A DNA stretch of 39,759 nucleotides from Phycisphaerae bacterium (lineage in GTDB: Bacteria > Planctomycetota > Phycisphaerae > Sedimentisphaerales > SG8-4). The notes below the pieces were generated by a model. It did no database searches, had not been told where the DNA came from, and saw only the letters and a program-made list of their open reading frames with translations. The DNA lies in assembly GCA_030603035.1 (NCBI GenBank), contig JAUVYQ010000005.1, forward strand, positions 1 through 39,759. The letters are read 5' to 3'. Of the stretch, positions 8,722 through 16,665 are shown piece after piece. The position numbers and the translations under genes are program-made. How positions within the stretch are numbered: the stretch's first letter is position 1; each line of letters begins with the position of its first letter.

Positions 8722-9050
8722 AACATCATCCTTTCCGAGAATAGCTATGCACAGCCATCTGCTTTTCCTTATCCATCCTTAATTCGTGGTATGCAGCATC
8801 GCAGCTTCAATCCATACCGTAACGAGAACACTCTTTCTCGTCAAACTAAAAATCTGGCAGTTAAAATTTAACAATTGTCAAATGGAAATGCCAGCAGGTG
8901 GGGATTTGGATTGCGTGGCGGGTTCTGCAAGTTATAATGGTGTCAGCACCAAGAATCCTGCAAGTGAAAATTCTTGCGCTTCGTATAACTATTTATGATA
9001 ACGATAGTTACAAAATCATTTACCGCTCTTAAAATGTGGAGGTGGCGTTT
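8722..9050. promoter_or_regulatory. divergent intergenic region between P-loop gene and sulfatase
   Basis: About 330 bp without a credible gene. It must hold the promoters of the minus-strand P-loop gene and the plus-strand sulfatase. I see no clear -35/-10 pair on either strand. AAGAAT and ATTCTT are inverted around 8950-8976. The sulfatase ribosome-binding site GGAGGTG is at 9039-9045. Confidence 0.4.
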
Positions 9051-10550
9051 ATGACAAGTTCCAAAAATAATATGAACCCCGCCCCTCCGACGGGCTGGGT
9101 GAACAGGCGGGAGTTTCTGCGCGGTAGCTGTGGGACAGCGGCGGCAATGCTGTTATCTCAAGCTGCGCTTAAAGCAGAAGAAGTACCGAAGACGCAGCGG
9201 CCAAATATCCTGTGGATTCTGTCCGAGGACATCAGCCCTGAGCTAAGCTGCTACGGCACGGAGGCGGTCCAGACTCCTAATCTTGACAAGCTGGCCGGTC
9301 AGGGCATTCGCTATACCAACGCCTTTACGACCTCTCCGGTTTGTTCGGCCAGCCGGTCGGCTATGATTACGGGGATGTACCAGACCTCGATAGGTGCCCA
9401 CCATCACCGCAGCCATCGCGACGATGGTTATACGCTGCCCGAACCGGTCAGGTTGATAACCGAGTACTTCCGTGAGGCGGGGTACTTCACGGCCAATGTT
9501 AAGACAGCGGCGGCAGGCGTGCGCGGTTCCGGCAAGACGGACTTTAACTTCCAGTTCAAGAATGCCTTTGACGGCAGCGACTGGAATCAACGCAGGCCCG
9601 GCCAGCCGTTTTTTGCACAGCTATCAATCAGTGTAACGCATCGAGGCGGACACTGGAAGAATTTGCGCGAAAAGCTGGAGAACCCGGTTGACCCGGCCAG
9701 GGTCAAGCTGCCGCCGTACTACCCGGACCACGCAATCGCACGGCAGGACTGGGCTACGTACCTGAACTCCATCCAGTTGATGGACCAATACGTCGGCAAG
9801 ATTCTCAAACGCCTGGATGACGAGGGGCTTACGGACAACACGGTGGTCATTTTCATAGGCGACCACGGGCGGTGCCACGTCCGGGGCAAGCAGTGGCTTT
9901 ACGACGGCGGTATCCATATTCCGCTGATTATTCGCTGGCCCCGCCCCTGCGGCAGGGGTCGGGGCTGGCCTGGGAAGCTCAAGGCCGGGCAGGTGTGCAA
10001 CGACCTGGTCAGCGCGATTGACATCTCGGCGACGGTGCTGAAAATCGCCGGCATCGAGCCGCCGAAGCATATCGAAGGGCGGGTCTTTCTGGGACCCGAT
10101 GCGAAGAAGCGGAAGTATATCATCGCGGCCCGCGACCGCTGCGATGAGACCATCGACCGCATCCGCTGCGTGCGGACGAAACGATACAAATATATTCGCA
10201 ACTTTATGCCGGAGCGCCCCTACACGCAGAAGAACCGCTACAAAGAGCGGTCATATCCGATGTTGAATCTTATGAAGGAGCTTCACGCCGAGGGCAAGCT
10301 TACGCCCGCCCAGGCATTGTTTATGGCGGCGCGAAAGCCGGATGAGGAACTGTACGATATCCGGAAGGACCCGTATGAGATACATAACCTTGCGGCCTCG
10401 TCGAAACACCAGGGGACGTTGAAAAAGATGCGGGCGATATTAGATAAGTGGGTCAAGGAGACCGGTGACAAAGGGCAGTTTCCGGAAAAGGAGAGTTCCA
10501 TAACCAAGCGTGACAGAGAAAGGATACGGGAGGATAAAAGCCAAATATAA
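9051..10550 (+). CDS. Tat-exported formylglycine-dependent sulfatase
   Basis: 499 aa from the ATG at 9051, preferred over the GTG at 9036 because GGAGGTG lies 5 bp upstream. A twin-arginine signal (NRREFLRG then a hydrophobic stretch to LKAEE) is followed by the alkaline-phosphatase-like fold: PNILWILSEDISPELSCYG, the active-site CSASR (about residues 98-102 from the ATG) whose Cys must be converted to formylglycine, FIGDHG and GGIHIPLIIRWP. Length and motifs fit type-I sulfatases acting on sulfated polysaccharides in the periplasm. No maturase is in the window. Between IIRWP and GKLKAG sits a 30-bp insert (9941-9970) with a GC palindrome. Substrate cannot be told. Confidence 0.92.
   Translation: MTSSKNNMNPAPPTGWVNRREFLRGSCGTAAAMLLSQAALKAEEVPKTQRPNILWILSEDISPELSCYGTEAVQTPNLDKLAGQGIRYTNAFTTSPVCSASRSAMITGMYQTSIGAHHHRSHRDDGYTLPEPVRLITEYFREAGYFTANVKTAAAGVRGSGKTDFNFQFKNAFDGSDWNQRRPGQPFFAQLSISVTHRGGHWKNLREKLENPVDPARVKLPPYYPDHAIARQDWATYLNSIQLMDQYVGKILKRLDDEGLTDNTVVIFIGDHGRCHVRGKQWLYDGGIHIPLIIRWPRPCGRGRGWPGKLKAGQVCNDLVSAIDISATVLKIAGIEPPKHIEGRVFLGPDAKKRKYIIAARDRCDETIDRIRCVRTKRYKYIRNFMPERPYTQKNRYKERSYPMLNLMKELHAEGKLTPAQALFMAARKPDEELYDIRKDPYEIHNLAASSKHQGTLKKMRAILDKWVKETGDKGQFPEKESSITKRDRERIREDKSQI
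9935..9970. repeat. 30-bp palindromic insert in the sulfatase with 6-bp flanking duplication
   Basis: Arms GCCCCGCCCCTGC (9938-9950) and GCAGGGGTCGGGGC (9952-9965) pair with one bulged T. CTGGCC occurs on both sides (9935-9940 and 9965-9970). Removing 30 bp restores the common sulfatase sequence IIRWPGKLKAG; with it the protein reads IIRWP, RPCGRGRGWP, GKLKAG. The 10-codon length keeps the frame. Confidence 0.85.
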
Positions 10551-10659
10551 CGGCTCATGAGTCGAACCACAAAGCACGAAACTATGAAAAGCACGAAGCA
10601 CGAAATCCGAAATACGAAACGGGGTTGCTTCGCTGCGTTCGCGATGACATTTTCGTGTT

Positions 10660-10686
10660 GCGTCGCCGTGCCGGCGACGGCTAAAC
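10660..10686. repeat. GCGTCGCCG hairpin repeat, copy 1
   Basis: Hairpin CGTCGCCG/CGGCGACG followed by GCTAAAC. Copies 2 and 3 are at 28540-28570 and 30473-30503 with one-base loop differences. Preceding text 'gttgcttcgctgcgttcgcgatgac' and 'cacgaaatccgaaatacgaaac' is also repeat-like. Confidence 0.8.
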
Positions 10687-10698
10687 GGAGGATGAATA

Positions 10699-11337
10699 CT
10701 ATATTTTTCTTACAGCGAGGGTGTAGATTGGTATTTGTTTTTTGAGGTATTTTCTTTCGAAGTTTGTGCCGGTCCATTCGCCGGTGTCGGCGCCGGCGGC
10801 GGGGAGAAATCCAGTCTCTTCAAGTGAAGGGCAGGCACATCGGCCTGCCCCTACTGCCAGGACTTTCCTTATTTGTTGAAAATAATCGGCGTGGTCGGTA
10901 GCGATTTTTAATTGTCCGCCGGTCTTTAAGGTGCGGAGGAGCTGCTGGAGATTGTCGGGGCAGAAGAAGCGCCTTTTGTGATGGCGTCTTTTAGGCCAGG
11001 GGTCGGGGAAATAGATGTGGAAACAGTCTATTGAGCCGGCCGGTACAAAATCGGCTAAAAAGGTGGCGGCATCGGTGCGGATTATCCGCACGTTTTTCAG
11101 GTCCCATCGGCCGATGCGGTCAACGGCGCAGCGATAGTATTTGCGGGCGCGTTCGATGCCGAGGAAATTGACGTGCGGATGCGCCTTGGCCTCGTTTAGC
11201 AGGAAGGTGACTTTGCCGGTGCCGATTTCGATGTGGACGGGGCCGGAACGTCCGAAAATCCGGACAAAATCTATTTTGCCGTCCAAATCTTCGGGGCTTA
11301 GTGCAACCGCAGGATAGTCCTTTAAGATTCGAGCCAT
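10699..11337 (-). CDS. trmB: tRNA (guanine-N7-)-methyltransferase
   Basis: 212 aa, normal TrmB length. It methylates G46 in the variable loop of tRNAs with SAM. Visible hallmarks are the SAM motif VHIEIGTGKVTFLL (about 34-47), FLGIERA (about 58-64), the family signature HIYFPDPWPKRRHHKRR (about 107-123) and the C-terminal TGTNFERKYL. Between KVLA and SLEETGF lies VGAGRCACP, encoded by a hairpin repeat at 10829-10850 whose sequence reads as an intergenic-type element; the usual protein is shorter here. Start ATG at 11337. It converges on the sulfatase. Confidence 0.95.
   Translation of the reverse strand: MARILKDYPAVALSPEDLDGKIDFVRIFGRSGPVHIEIGTGKVTFLLNEAKAHPHVNFLGIERARKYYRCAVDRIGRWDLKNVRIIRTDAATFLADFVPAGSIDCFHIYFPDPWPKRRHHKRRFFCPDNLQQLLRTLKTGGQLKIATDHADYFQQIRKVLAVGAGRCACPSLEETGFLPAAGADTGEWTGTNFERKYLKKQIPIYTLAVRKI
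10829..10850. repeat. palindromic repeat inside trmB
   Basis: Arms GGGCAGGC and GCCTGCCC around ACATCG, with CCTAC following. Read on the coding strand it gives VGAGRCACP in TrmB. It is a different palindrome family from the CCCCGCCCC copies but behaves alike: in frame, at a surface-loop position between conserved blocks. Confidence 0.75.
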
Positions 11338-11716
11338 CAGTTAAACCAGTTTAAAATACACAAGACAGAGAAGATAGCAAAGGTTCGGCGATGTATTATA
11401 CCAAAAAACAGTCGTTGAGGTGAAGATTACACTTGCTTTTCGGCTTTATTGTGATTAAAGTAAATATAGAGAGTATTCGATAAGAGACTGTGAAGCGGCT
11501 TTTTGGCCGGTACTATTTATTATCGGAACCTTGTTCCGGGAGCGTTGGTATCAGGTATTTTTCTCCCTTAAATCAGGGATATCCCGATAACAAATACGAT
11601 TCGGCGAACATATAATGGAATTGCTGGAATCGCAGGATTAGAGCCGAAGCTTGGAGGCATAAGAAGGGCTTCATTTTCCGATTTTTGGAAAATGAGCACC
11701 GAAAGGAATCTGAAAA
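11338..11716. promoter_or_regulatory. intergenic leader with CATTTTCC hairpin
   Basis: No gene supported in about 380 bp between divergent trmB and the cysteine hydrolase. A perfect hairpin CATTTTCC/GGAAAATG (11672-11694) lies 22 bp before the hydrolase ATG, directly ahead of the ribosome-binding AAAGGA. It could influence translation. I see no convincing sigma-70 promoter. Confidence 0.4.
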
Positions 11717-12418
11717 ATGATTCTGCAATTGTTTAGAGCACGGCGCAGGCAGATACTGATAGATATCAATACGCAAAGAGACTTTCTGCTGGCCGGGGGT
11801 AAGGCGTGTATAAGGAACCACAGGAGGGTCCTGGCACATATTCGCAGGATGATTGCGTGGGCAAGATATAGAAATATCCCGATAATCTCAACTTGCGAGG
11901 TCTACCCCGAGAATAACGGCGGCGCAGTCGGGTACTGCATTGACGGAACGGTCGGGCAAAAAAAGATACGGTACACGCTGCTCAGTAATCGGACGAGTTT
12001 TGCGGCAGACGGCAGCACTGATTTGCCGCGAGATATAGTTCGGCGGTACAGGCAGATTATCTTTCACAAGCGCTGCGTTGACCCGTTTGATGAGCCCCGG
12101 ATTGACAGACTGCTGACCGAGGTGCGGGCCAAGGAGTTTATTCTGGTCGGTGCCAGTTGCGAAGGCGCTGTTCAGGCGACGGCATTGGGACTGCTGCAGC
12201 GAGGCAAGAAGGTGAGCGTTGTAGTTGATGCGGTGGGTTCGCATAATAAGAGAGAGGCGAAGCTGGCGCTTCGTAAGATGGAGGCCAAAGGGGCGAAGTT
12301 GATTGAGACCAGGAGGATTGCCGGGACGTCACATCTAAGGCACGTTGGGATATGCGATTGCGAGAGGTGTCAGGGACGAGCGAAAAAAACGCCGGTTAAA
12401 ACCGCAGCCGAGTACTAA
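11717..12418 (+). CDS. isochorismatase-family cysteine hydrolase
   Basis: 233 aa. The classic catalytic triad is visible: Asp16 in ILIDINTQRDF, Lys118 in FHKRCVDPFD, and Cys148 in ILVGASCEGAVQATALGLL. Such enzymes hydrolyse isochorismate, nicotinamide or related small amides; the substrate cannot be told. The C-terminal 35 residues, with HVGICDCERC and a basic tail, go beyond the usual fold and carry three cysteines that could bind metal. Start ATG with AAAGGA upstream and a hairpin just ahead. No operon partner; ppdK follows after 242 bp. Confidence 0.88.
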   Translation: MILQLFRARRRQILIDINTQRDFLLAGGKACIRNHRRVLAHIRRMIAWARYRNIPIISTCEVYPENNGGAVGYCIDGTVGQKKIRYTLLSNRTSFAADGSTDLPRDIVRRYRQIIFHKRCVDPFDEPRIDRLLTEVRAKEFILVGASCEGAVQATALGLLQRGKKVSVVVDAVGSHNKREAKLALRKMEAKGAKLIETRRIAGTSHLRHVGICDCERCQGRAKKTPVKTAAEY

Positions 12419-12501
12419 AATTCGTATCTCGTGTCTCGTTGTTCATATCCCGCTGTTGGTATAATCCTGCTATTATCCCGCCAAAAGCTTTTAATCGTTG
12501 A

Positions 12502-12542
12502 CCCCGTTAGAAGTTTGTAAATGGCGAAAATTTCTAACGGGG
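12502..12542. repeat. CCCCGTTAGAA hairpin
   Basis: Perfect 11-bp arms CCCCGTTAGAA (12502-12512) and TTCTAACGGGG (12532-12542) around a 19-base loop, between the cysteine hydrolase and ppdK. No T-run follows. Half copies (cccgttagaaatttt at 28381; ccctaacggggc at 24840) and the hairpin at 6789-6814 suggest one dispersed family. Confidence 0.7.
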
Positions 12543-12660
12543 CGGGGTTGACATAGTCGGCTTGACGTAATATAGTGCCTGGACTGGTAACTGGTAAATT
12601 CGGCAGGACTGCCGGAGCAATCACCAATAACTAATCACCGATTAAAAGGAGATTTTTAGA

Positions 12661-15465
12661 ATGGCAGAACCGAACTTTCGGCCCCGAGAAAAAATGGTGT
12701 ATTTCTTCGGCAGCGGCAAAGCGGAAGGCAGCGCAAAGATGAAGGAGCTTTTGGGCGGCAAGGGAGCAAACCTTGCGGAGATGACAAATCTCGGCGTGCC
12801 GGTTCCGCCGGGCTTTACTATCGCCACAAAGGTATGCAGCGAATATCACAAAAGATTAACCGCCGAGCACGCAAAGAACGCAGAGAAAAAAACCAAAATT
12901 AAAGACTCTGCGGACTCGGCGGTCTCCGCGCTAAAATATTGGCCAAGAGGACTGGCAGAGGAAGTCGATAAGAACCTGGCCAAATTAGAGAAGGCAATGG
13001 GCGCCAGGCTGGGTGATGCCGACAGGCCATTGCTGGTCAGCGTCAGGAGCGGAGCAGCCGTATCGATGCCGGGTATGATGGACACCATTTTAAATTTGGG
13101 GCTGAACGACGATGTTCTCCGCGGCATTATTAAAAGAACAGGTAATGCGCGGTTTGCATACGATATATATCGCCGGTTTATCGATATGTTCGGCGGTGTG
13201 GTGATGGGCTGCGACCATGATTATTTCGAGGAGGTACTTGCTGCGGCGAAGAAAAAGGCCAAAGTCAAACTCGATAATGAGCTGAGCGCCGAGCAGTTAA
13301 AAGAGGTTGTCGAGAAATACAAGAGCGTTTACAAGAAACATATCGGTGAATTGTTTCCGCAGGACGGGCGAGCTCAGTTAAGACACGCCATCAATGCGGT
13401 GCTCGGTTCGTGGAATACACCCAGGGCGGTTACGTATCGGAGGTTGAATAATATTACCGGCTTGTTAGGGACGGCGGTGAACGTTCAGGCGATGGTTTTC
13501 GGCAATATGGGTGAGGACTGCGGTACGGGCGTTTGCTTCACGCGCAATCCGAGCACCGGTGAAAAGGAATTCTACGGTGAGTTTTTGATGAACGCACAAG
13601 GCGAGGATGTCGTGGCCGGCATCAGGACGCCTCTGCCGTTGAAGAAATTGGGCAGGCGTTCGCCCGAGGCATACAGGAAGCTTACCGGATTTATGACCAA
13701 GCTGGAGAAGCACTACAAAGATATACAGGATATGGAATTCACCATCCAGAACAAGGTGCTTTATATTCTCCAGACGCGAACGGGCAAGCGGACGGCTGAA
13801 GCTGCGGTCAAGAATGCAGTGGATATGGTTCAGGAAAGACTTATTCCGAAGAAAGAGGCGGTCAATCGGGTGACGCCGGAGCAGTTGGACCGTTTGCTGC
13901 ATCCGCACTTTGACCCGAAAGCCGAGCGCAACGTAATAGCCAAGGGTCTTCCTGCCTCGCCTGGGGCGGCGGTTGGGCAGGTTGTGTTCAACGCTGATAC
14001 CGCCGAGGTGGCCAAGAGCAAAGGTAAAAAGGTCATCCTTGTTCGGATTGAGACCAGTCCTGAAGATATTGGCGGTATGGACGCTGCGGTGGGCATTTTG
14101 ACGGCCCGGGGCGGTATGACAAGCCATGCGGCGGTTGTTGCCCGCGGTATGGGTAAACCCTGCGTGGCAGGCGTGGGCGCATTACATATCAATTACAAAG
14201 CCAAGAAGCTCAGCGTTGGCAAATTAACCATCAAGGAAGCGGACTGGCTTAGTATGGACGGCTCTACCGGTGAGGTTATGACGGGGCGGTTGGCTACGGT
14301 AGAGCCGACGATGAGCGGTGACTTCGGCTCCTTTATGAAGATTTGTGACCAGGTTCGCAGACTGGGAGTTCGGACGAATGCCGATATGCCGGAAGATGCA
14401 AGGCGGGCAAGGGAATTCGGCGCTGAAGGTATCGGTCTTTGCAGGACCGAGCACATGTTCTTCGAAGGTGAGCGGATATGGCCTGTGCGGCAGATGATTC
14501 TGGCGGCCGATGATTATGCCGTGATGCTAAATGAACTCGATGCCGCTGAGAGCAAGAAAGACAAAAAGGCGATTGAAAAGAAATACGCTGTAGCTAAGAA
14601 GCAGTTTGAAGGTGCGTTGAAGAAGCTGCTGCCACTGCAGCGAGGTGACTTTGAGGGAATATTTAAGGCGATGGCCGGCTTGCCTGTAACGATTCGTTTG
14701 CTTGACCCGCCTCTGCACGAGTTTCTGCCGCAGGACAAGGCGAGCCAGGCGGAGATGGCGAGGCGGCTTGGGGTGAAATCTGCTGTTGTCAAGGCAAAGG
14801 TTGAGCAGCTGCACGAGTTTAATCCGATGTTAGGACATCGTGGGTGCCGTCTGGCGGTAACGTATCCTGCGATTGGCCGAATGCAGGCGAGAGCGATTAT
14901 CGAGGCGGCATTGAATGTCAAGAAGGCCGGTAAGATTGTTCTGCCTGAAATTATGATTCCATTAGCCGGGGCGGTTTCAGAATTGAAGCTGGTCAAGGAT
15001 GATATTGTCGATGAGATAAAGAAAGTCTTCAAGGAAAGAAAGGCCAAAATTAAATATATGATTGGGACGATGATTGAGGTTCCGAGGGCGGCCTTGACGG
15101 CTGATGAAATAGCGACTGAGGCGGAGTTCTTCAGCTTCGGGACGAATGACCTGACGCAGATGACGATGGGTTTTTCGCGGGATGATGCGGGTAAGTTCTT
15201 AGGCGAATACGTCAACAAGGGTATTTACGCCGCCGACCCGTTCCAGATACTCGAGGAGGGCGGCGTCGGGAAATTGGTTGAAATGGGGACAAAGCTCGGC
15301 AGAAAGACCAGAAAGAAATTAAAGGTCGGCATCTGCGGAGAGCACGGCGGTGAGCCGAACAGTATCGACTTCTGCCATCGGGTGGGGATGGATTATGTGT
15401 CGTGTTCGCCGTTCAGGGTGCCGATTGCGCGACTCGCAGCAGCTCAAGCCGCAGTAAGAGATTAG
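12661..15465 (+). CDS. ppdK: pyruvate, phosphate dikinase
   Basis: 934 aa, somewhat longer than the family's usual 870-910. It interconverts pyruvate, ATP and phosphate with PEP, AMP and pyrophosphate. Seen are the N-terminal ATP-grasp part (LGGKGANLAEMTNLGVPVPPGFTI, SVRSGAAVSMPGMMDTILNLG), the phospho-histidine domain (GGMTSHAAVVARGMGKPCVAG), the RTEHMFF and MLGHRGCRL elements of the TIM barrel, and the C-terminal GICGEHGGEP. AAGGAG precedes the ATG. An extra block of about 27 residues (AEHAKNAEKKT...DSADSAVSAL) sits between CSEYHKR and YWPRGL where homologues have a short turn; its DNA is an imperfect foldback of intergenic type. With GTP-PEPCK it would control PEP/oxaloacetate/pyruvate flux. 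Confidence 0.97.
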   Translation: MAEPNFRPREKMVYFFGSGKAEGSAKMKELLGGKGANLAEMTNLGVPVPPGFTIATKVCSEYHKRLTAEHAKNAEKKTKIKDSADSAVSALKYWPRGLAEEVDKNLAKLEKAMGARLGDADRPLLVSVRSGAAVSMPGMMDTILNLGLNDDVLRGIIKRTGNARFAYDIYRRFIDMFGGVVMGCDHDYFEEVLAAAKKKAKVKLDNELSAEQLKEVVEKYKSVYKKHIGELFPQDGRAQLRHAINAVLGSWNTPRAVTYRRLNNITGLLGTAVNVQAMVFGNMGEDCGTGVCFTRNPSTGEKEFYGEFLMNAQGEDVVAGIRTPLPLKKLGRRSPEAYRKLTGFMTKLEKHYKDIQDMEFTIQNKVLYILQTRTGKRTAEAAVKNAVDMVQERLIPKKEAVNRVTPEQLDRLLHPHFDPKAERNVIAKGLPASPGAAVGQVVFNADTAEVAKSKGKKVILVRIETSPEDIGGMDAAVGILTARGGMTSHAAVVARGMGKPCVAGVGALHINYKAKKLSVGKLTIKEADWLSMDGSTGEVMTGRLATVEPTMSGDFGSFMKICDQVRRLGVRTNADMPEDARRAREFGAEGIGLCRTEHMFFEGERIWPVRQMILAADDYAVMLNELDAAESKKDKKAIEKKYAVAKKQFEGALKKLLPLQRGDFEGIFKAMAGLPVTIRLLDPPLHEFLPQDKASQAEMARRLGVKSAVVKAKVEQLHEFNPMLGHRGCRLAVTYPAIGRMQARAIIEAALNVKKAGKIVLPEIMIPLAGAVSELKLVKDDIVDEIKKVFKERKAKIKYMIGTMIEVPRAALTADEIATEAEFFSFGTNDLTQMTMGFSRDDAGKFLGEYVNKGIYAADPFQILEEGGVGKLVEMGTKLGRKTRKKLKVGICGEHGGEPNSIDFCHRVGMDYVSCSPFRVPIARLAAAQAAVRD
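12859..12923. repeat. in-frame foldback repeat inside ppdK
   Basis: Left parts ACCGCCGAG (12859-12867) and CGCAGAG (12879-12885) are complementary to CTCTGCG (12906-12912) and CTCGGCGGT (12915-12923). The wording (gcacgcaaagaacgcagagaaa, ctctgcggactcggcgg) is that of 'accgcagagaacgcagag' intergenic repeats. It encodes the extra 27 or so residues of PPDK. Confidence 0.75.
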
Positions 15466-15873
15466 CCACGAAGCCACGAAGGCACAAAGACACAAAAGAA
15501 TATAGCCACAGATTTCGCAGATTTCACGGAGAAAAATTAGCCACGAATTGCCACGAATTAACACGAATTTATTAGACGCAGATTAATGCGGATTGACGCT
15601 GATTTGTTTGGCCACGAAAAGGCATAAAAAGATATTAACCACGGATTAACACGGATTCACATAGTTTATTTTTTTTAGCCACGAATTAACACGAATCGAG
15701 ACAGAATTATTTTGACGGGAATTGTGGTTTTTGTTTCGTATCGAGTATATCGTATTGCGTATTGCGTAACGCAGAATTTGCGGGTACAATGGCTTTGAGG
15801 CGGTTTATGCAGTAAAGTATAAGCCGGAAGGGACGAAAGGACGTCCCCGTGGGATCTCCGCTACGCTTCGATA

Positions 15874-16080
15874 ATTCGTTGTCCTAAGGACTCCATAGGA
15901 GAAACGCAAGAGACAGTGGTATTAATTCTTAATTCTTAGTTTTTAGTTGTGGAATCACCGTTGGCGATGGTGTTTTAGAAATTGAAGAAGCAACGGGAAC
16001 TTCTTATACTGGCGGAAACAGTCTGTGTTTGGCGTTTTATACAGTACGCCAGAGGCGTATAAAACTGTATAATCATTGTT
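15874..16080 (+). repeat. direct repeat A (long copy)
   Basis: About 200 bp nearly identical to 16466-16647, flanking the 96-aa membrane gene. Differences are an extra TTAATTCT unit and a 20-bp insert (tacgcc...taaaa) in the terminal hairpin. The last part has a coding look (a frame reading GITVGDGVLEIEEATGTSYTGGNSL) but stops close the frame upstream. Confidence 0.8.
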
Positions 16081-16084
16081 ATAT
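15994..16084 (+). other. attC-like recombination site, candidate A
   Basis: CGGGAAC...GTTATAT outer boxes, then TTATAC.../...GTATAA inner boxes, then an interior stem GTTTTA+TACGCC / GGCGTA+TAAAAC with an unpaired pentamer. Box order and 91-bp span fit integron attC sites, but the left core departs from RYYYAAC. Confidence 0.35.
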
Positions 16085-16114
16085 TCCAAAAGATTTGAAC
16101 AGGATTGAAGTTCA

Positions 16115-16405
16115 ATGAGTGAAAATCAAGAACAACAAAAAACTCAAAAGCCATCCAGTGCCTTGTGGAAACATGGCTTCCTCATAGTGATTCTGTGTCT
16201 GCTCGCCTGGAGTACCGCCACATTGGTCGACAACCTAAGATCAGGTTACACCGGTGAGAAATACACCCATATGGTCGTAGTGCTTATGTTGCTCCTTAAT
16301 CATGTTGCGTTCTATTACGCCACTTCTGGCCTGTGGAGCAAGATAATGAAGACAATTGCTTGGGCTTGGCTGATGATTGGGTGTATTTACGTCTTCACCA
16401 GATGA
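16115..16405 (+). CDS. small membrane protein, cassette-like
   Basis: 96 aa with a polar N-terminus (MSENQEQQKTQKPSS) and about three hydrophobic helices: FLIVILCLLAWSTATLV (about 22-38), MVVVLMLLLNHVAFYY (about 53-68) and IMKTIAWAWLMIGCIYVF (about 77-94). No family recognised. It lies alone between direct repeats A and B, starts 31 bp after candidate attC A and is followed by repeat B, the layout of a single-gene integron cassette. Ribosome-binding site is weak (GATTGAAG). Function unknown. Confidence 0.6.
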   Translation: MSENQEQQKTQKPSSALWKHGFLIVILCLLAWSTATLVDNLRSGYTGEKYTHMVVVLMLLLNHVAFYYATSGLWSKIMKTIAWAWLMIGCIYVFTR

Positions 16406-16465
16406 AGCAGAAAACTAGTAACAGTGGGGTTGTTGAAAAAGTTGCCCATTAAGCGAAAGGATGTG

Positions 16466-16647
16466 ATTCGTTGTCCTAAGGACTCCATAGGAGAAACGCA
16501 AGAGACAGTGGTATTAATTCTTAGTTTTTAGTTGTGGAATCACCGTTGGCGATAGTGTTTTAGAAATTGAAGAAGCAACGGGAACTTGTTATACAGAAAT
16601 AAACAGTCTGTCTTTCCCGTTTTATACAGACTGTATAATTATTGTTA
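16466..16647 (+). repeat. direct repeat B (short copy)
   Basis: Near-identical to 15874-16080. Ends in TTATACAG A CTGTATAA, a tight 8-bp hairpin that in copy A is opened by a 20-bp insert. Confidence 0.8.
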
Positions 16648-16650
16648 GGT
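16579..16650 (+). other. attC-like recombination site, candidate B
   Basis: 72 bp from CGGGAAC to GTTAGGT. The right box GTTAGGT fits the integron core GTTRRRY exactly; inner boxes TTATACAG and CTGTATAA are complementary. The left box is imperfect. The lipoprotein gene starts 16 bp after it. Confidence 0.4.
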
Positions 16651-16665
16651 GTTTGAGGAAACAAA

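Larger units (their letters stand above)
15466..16114. repeat. dense dispersed-repeat region, 3' part duplicated at 16466-16650
   Basis: No gene in the first 400 bp. 15466-15720 is a mosaic of 'gccacgaa', 'cacgaattaacacgaat', 'gcagattaatgcggattgacgctgattt' and 'cacggattaacacggattcac' units, all variants of one CACGAATT/CACGGATT family. From 15874 begins a segment, ATTCGTTGTCCTAAGGACTC onward, that is repeated at 16466 and ends in an attC-like hairpin. Confidence 0.75.

Noticed and set aside
8786..8998. 70-codon open frame between the P-loop gene and sulfatase
   Set aside because: No family, low-complexity composition, no ribosome-binding site; likely promoter DNA.
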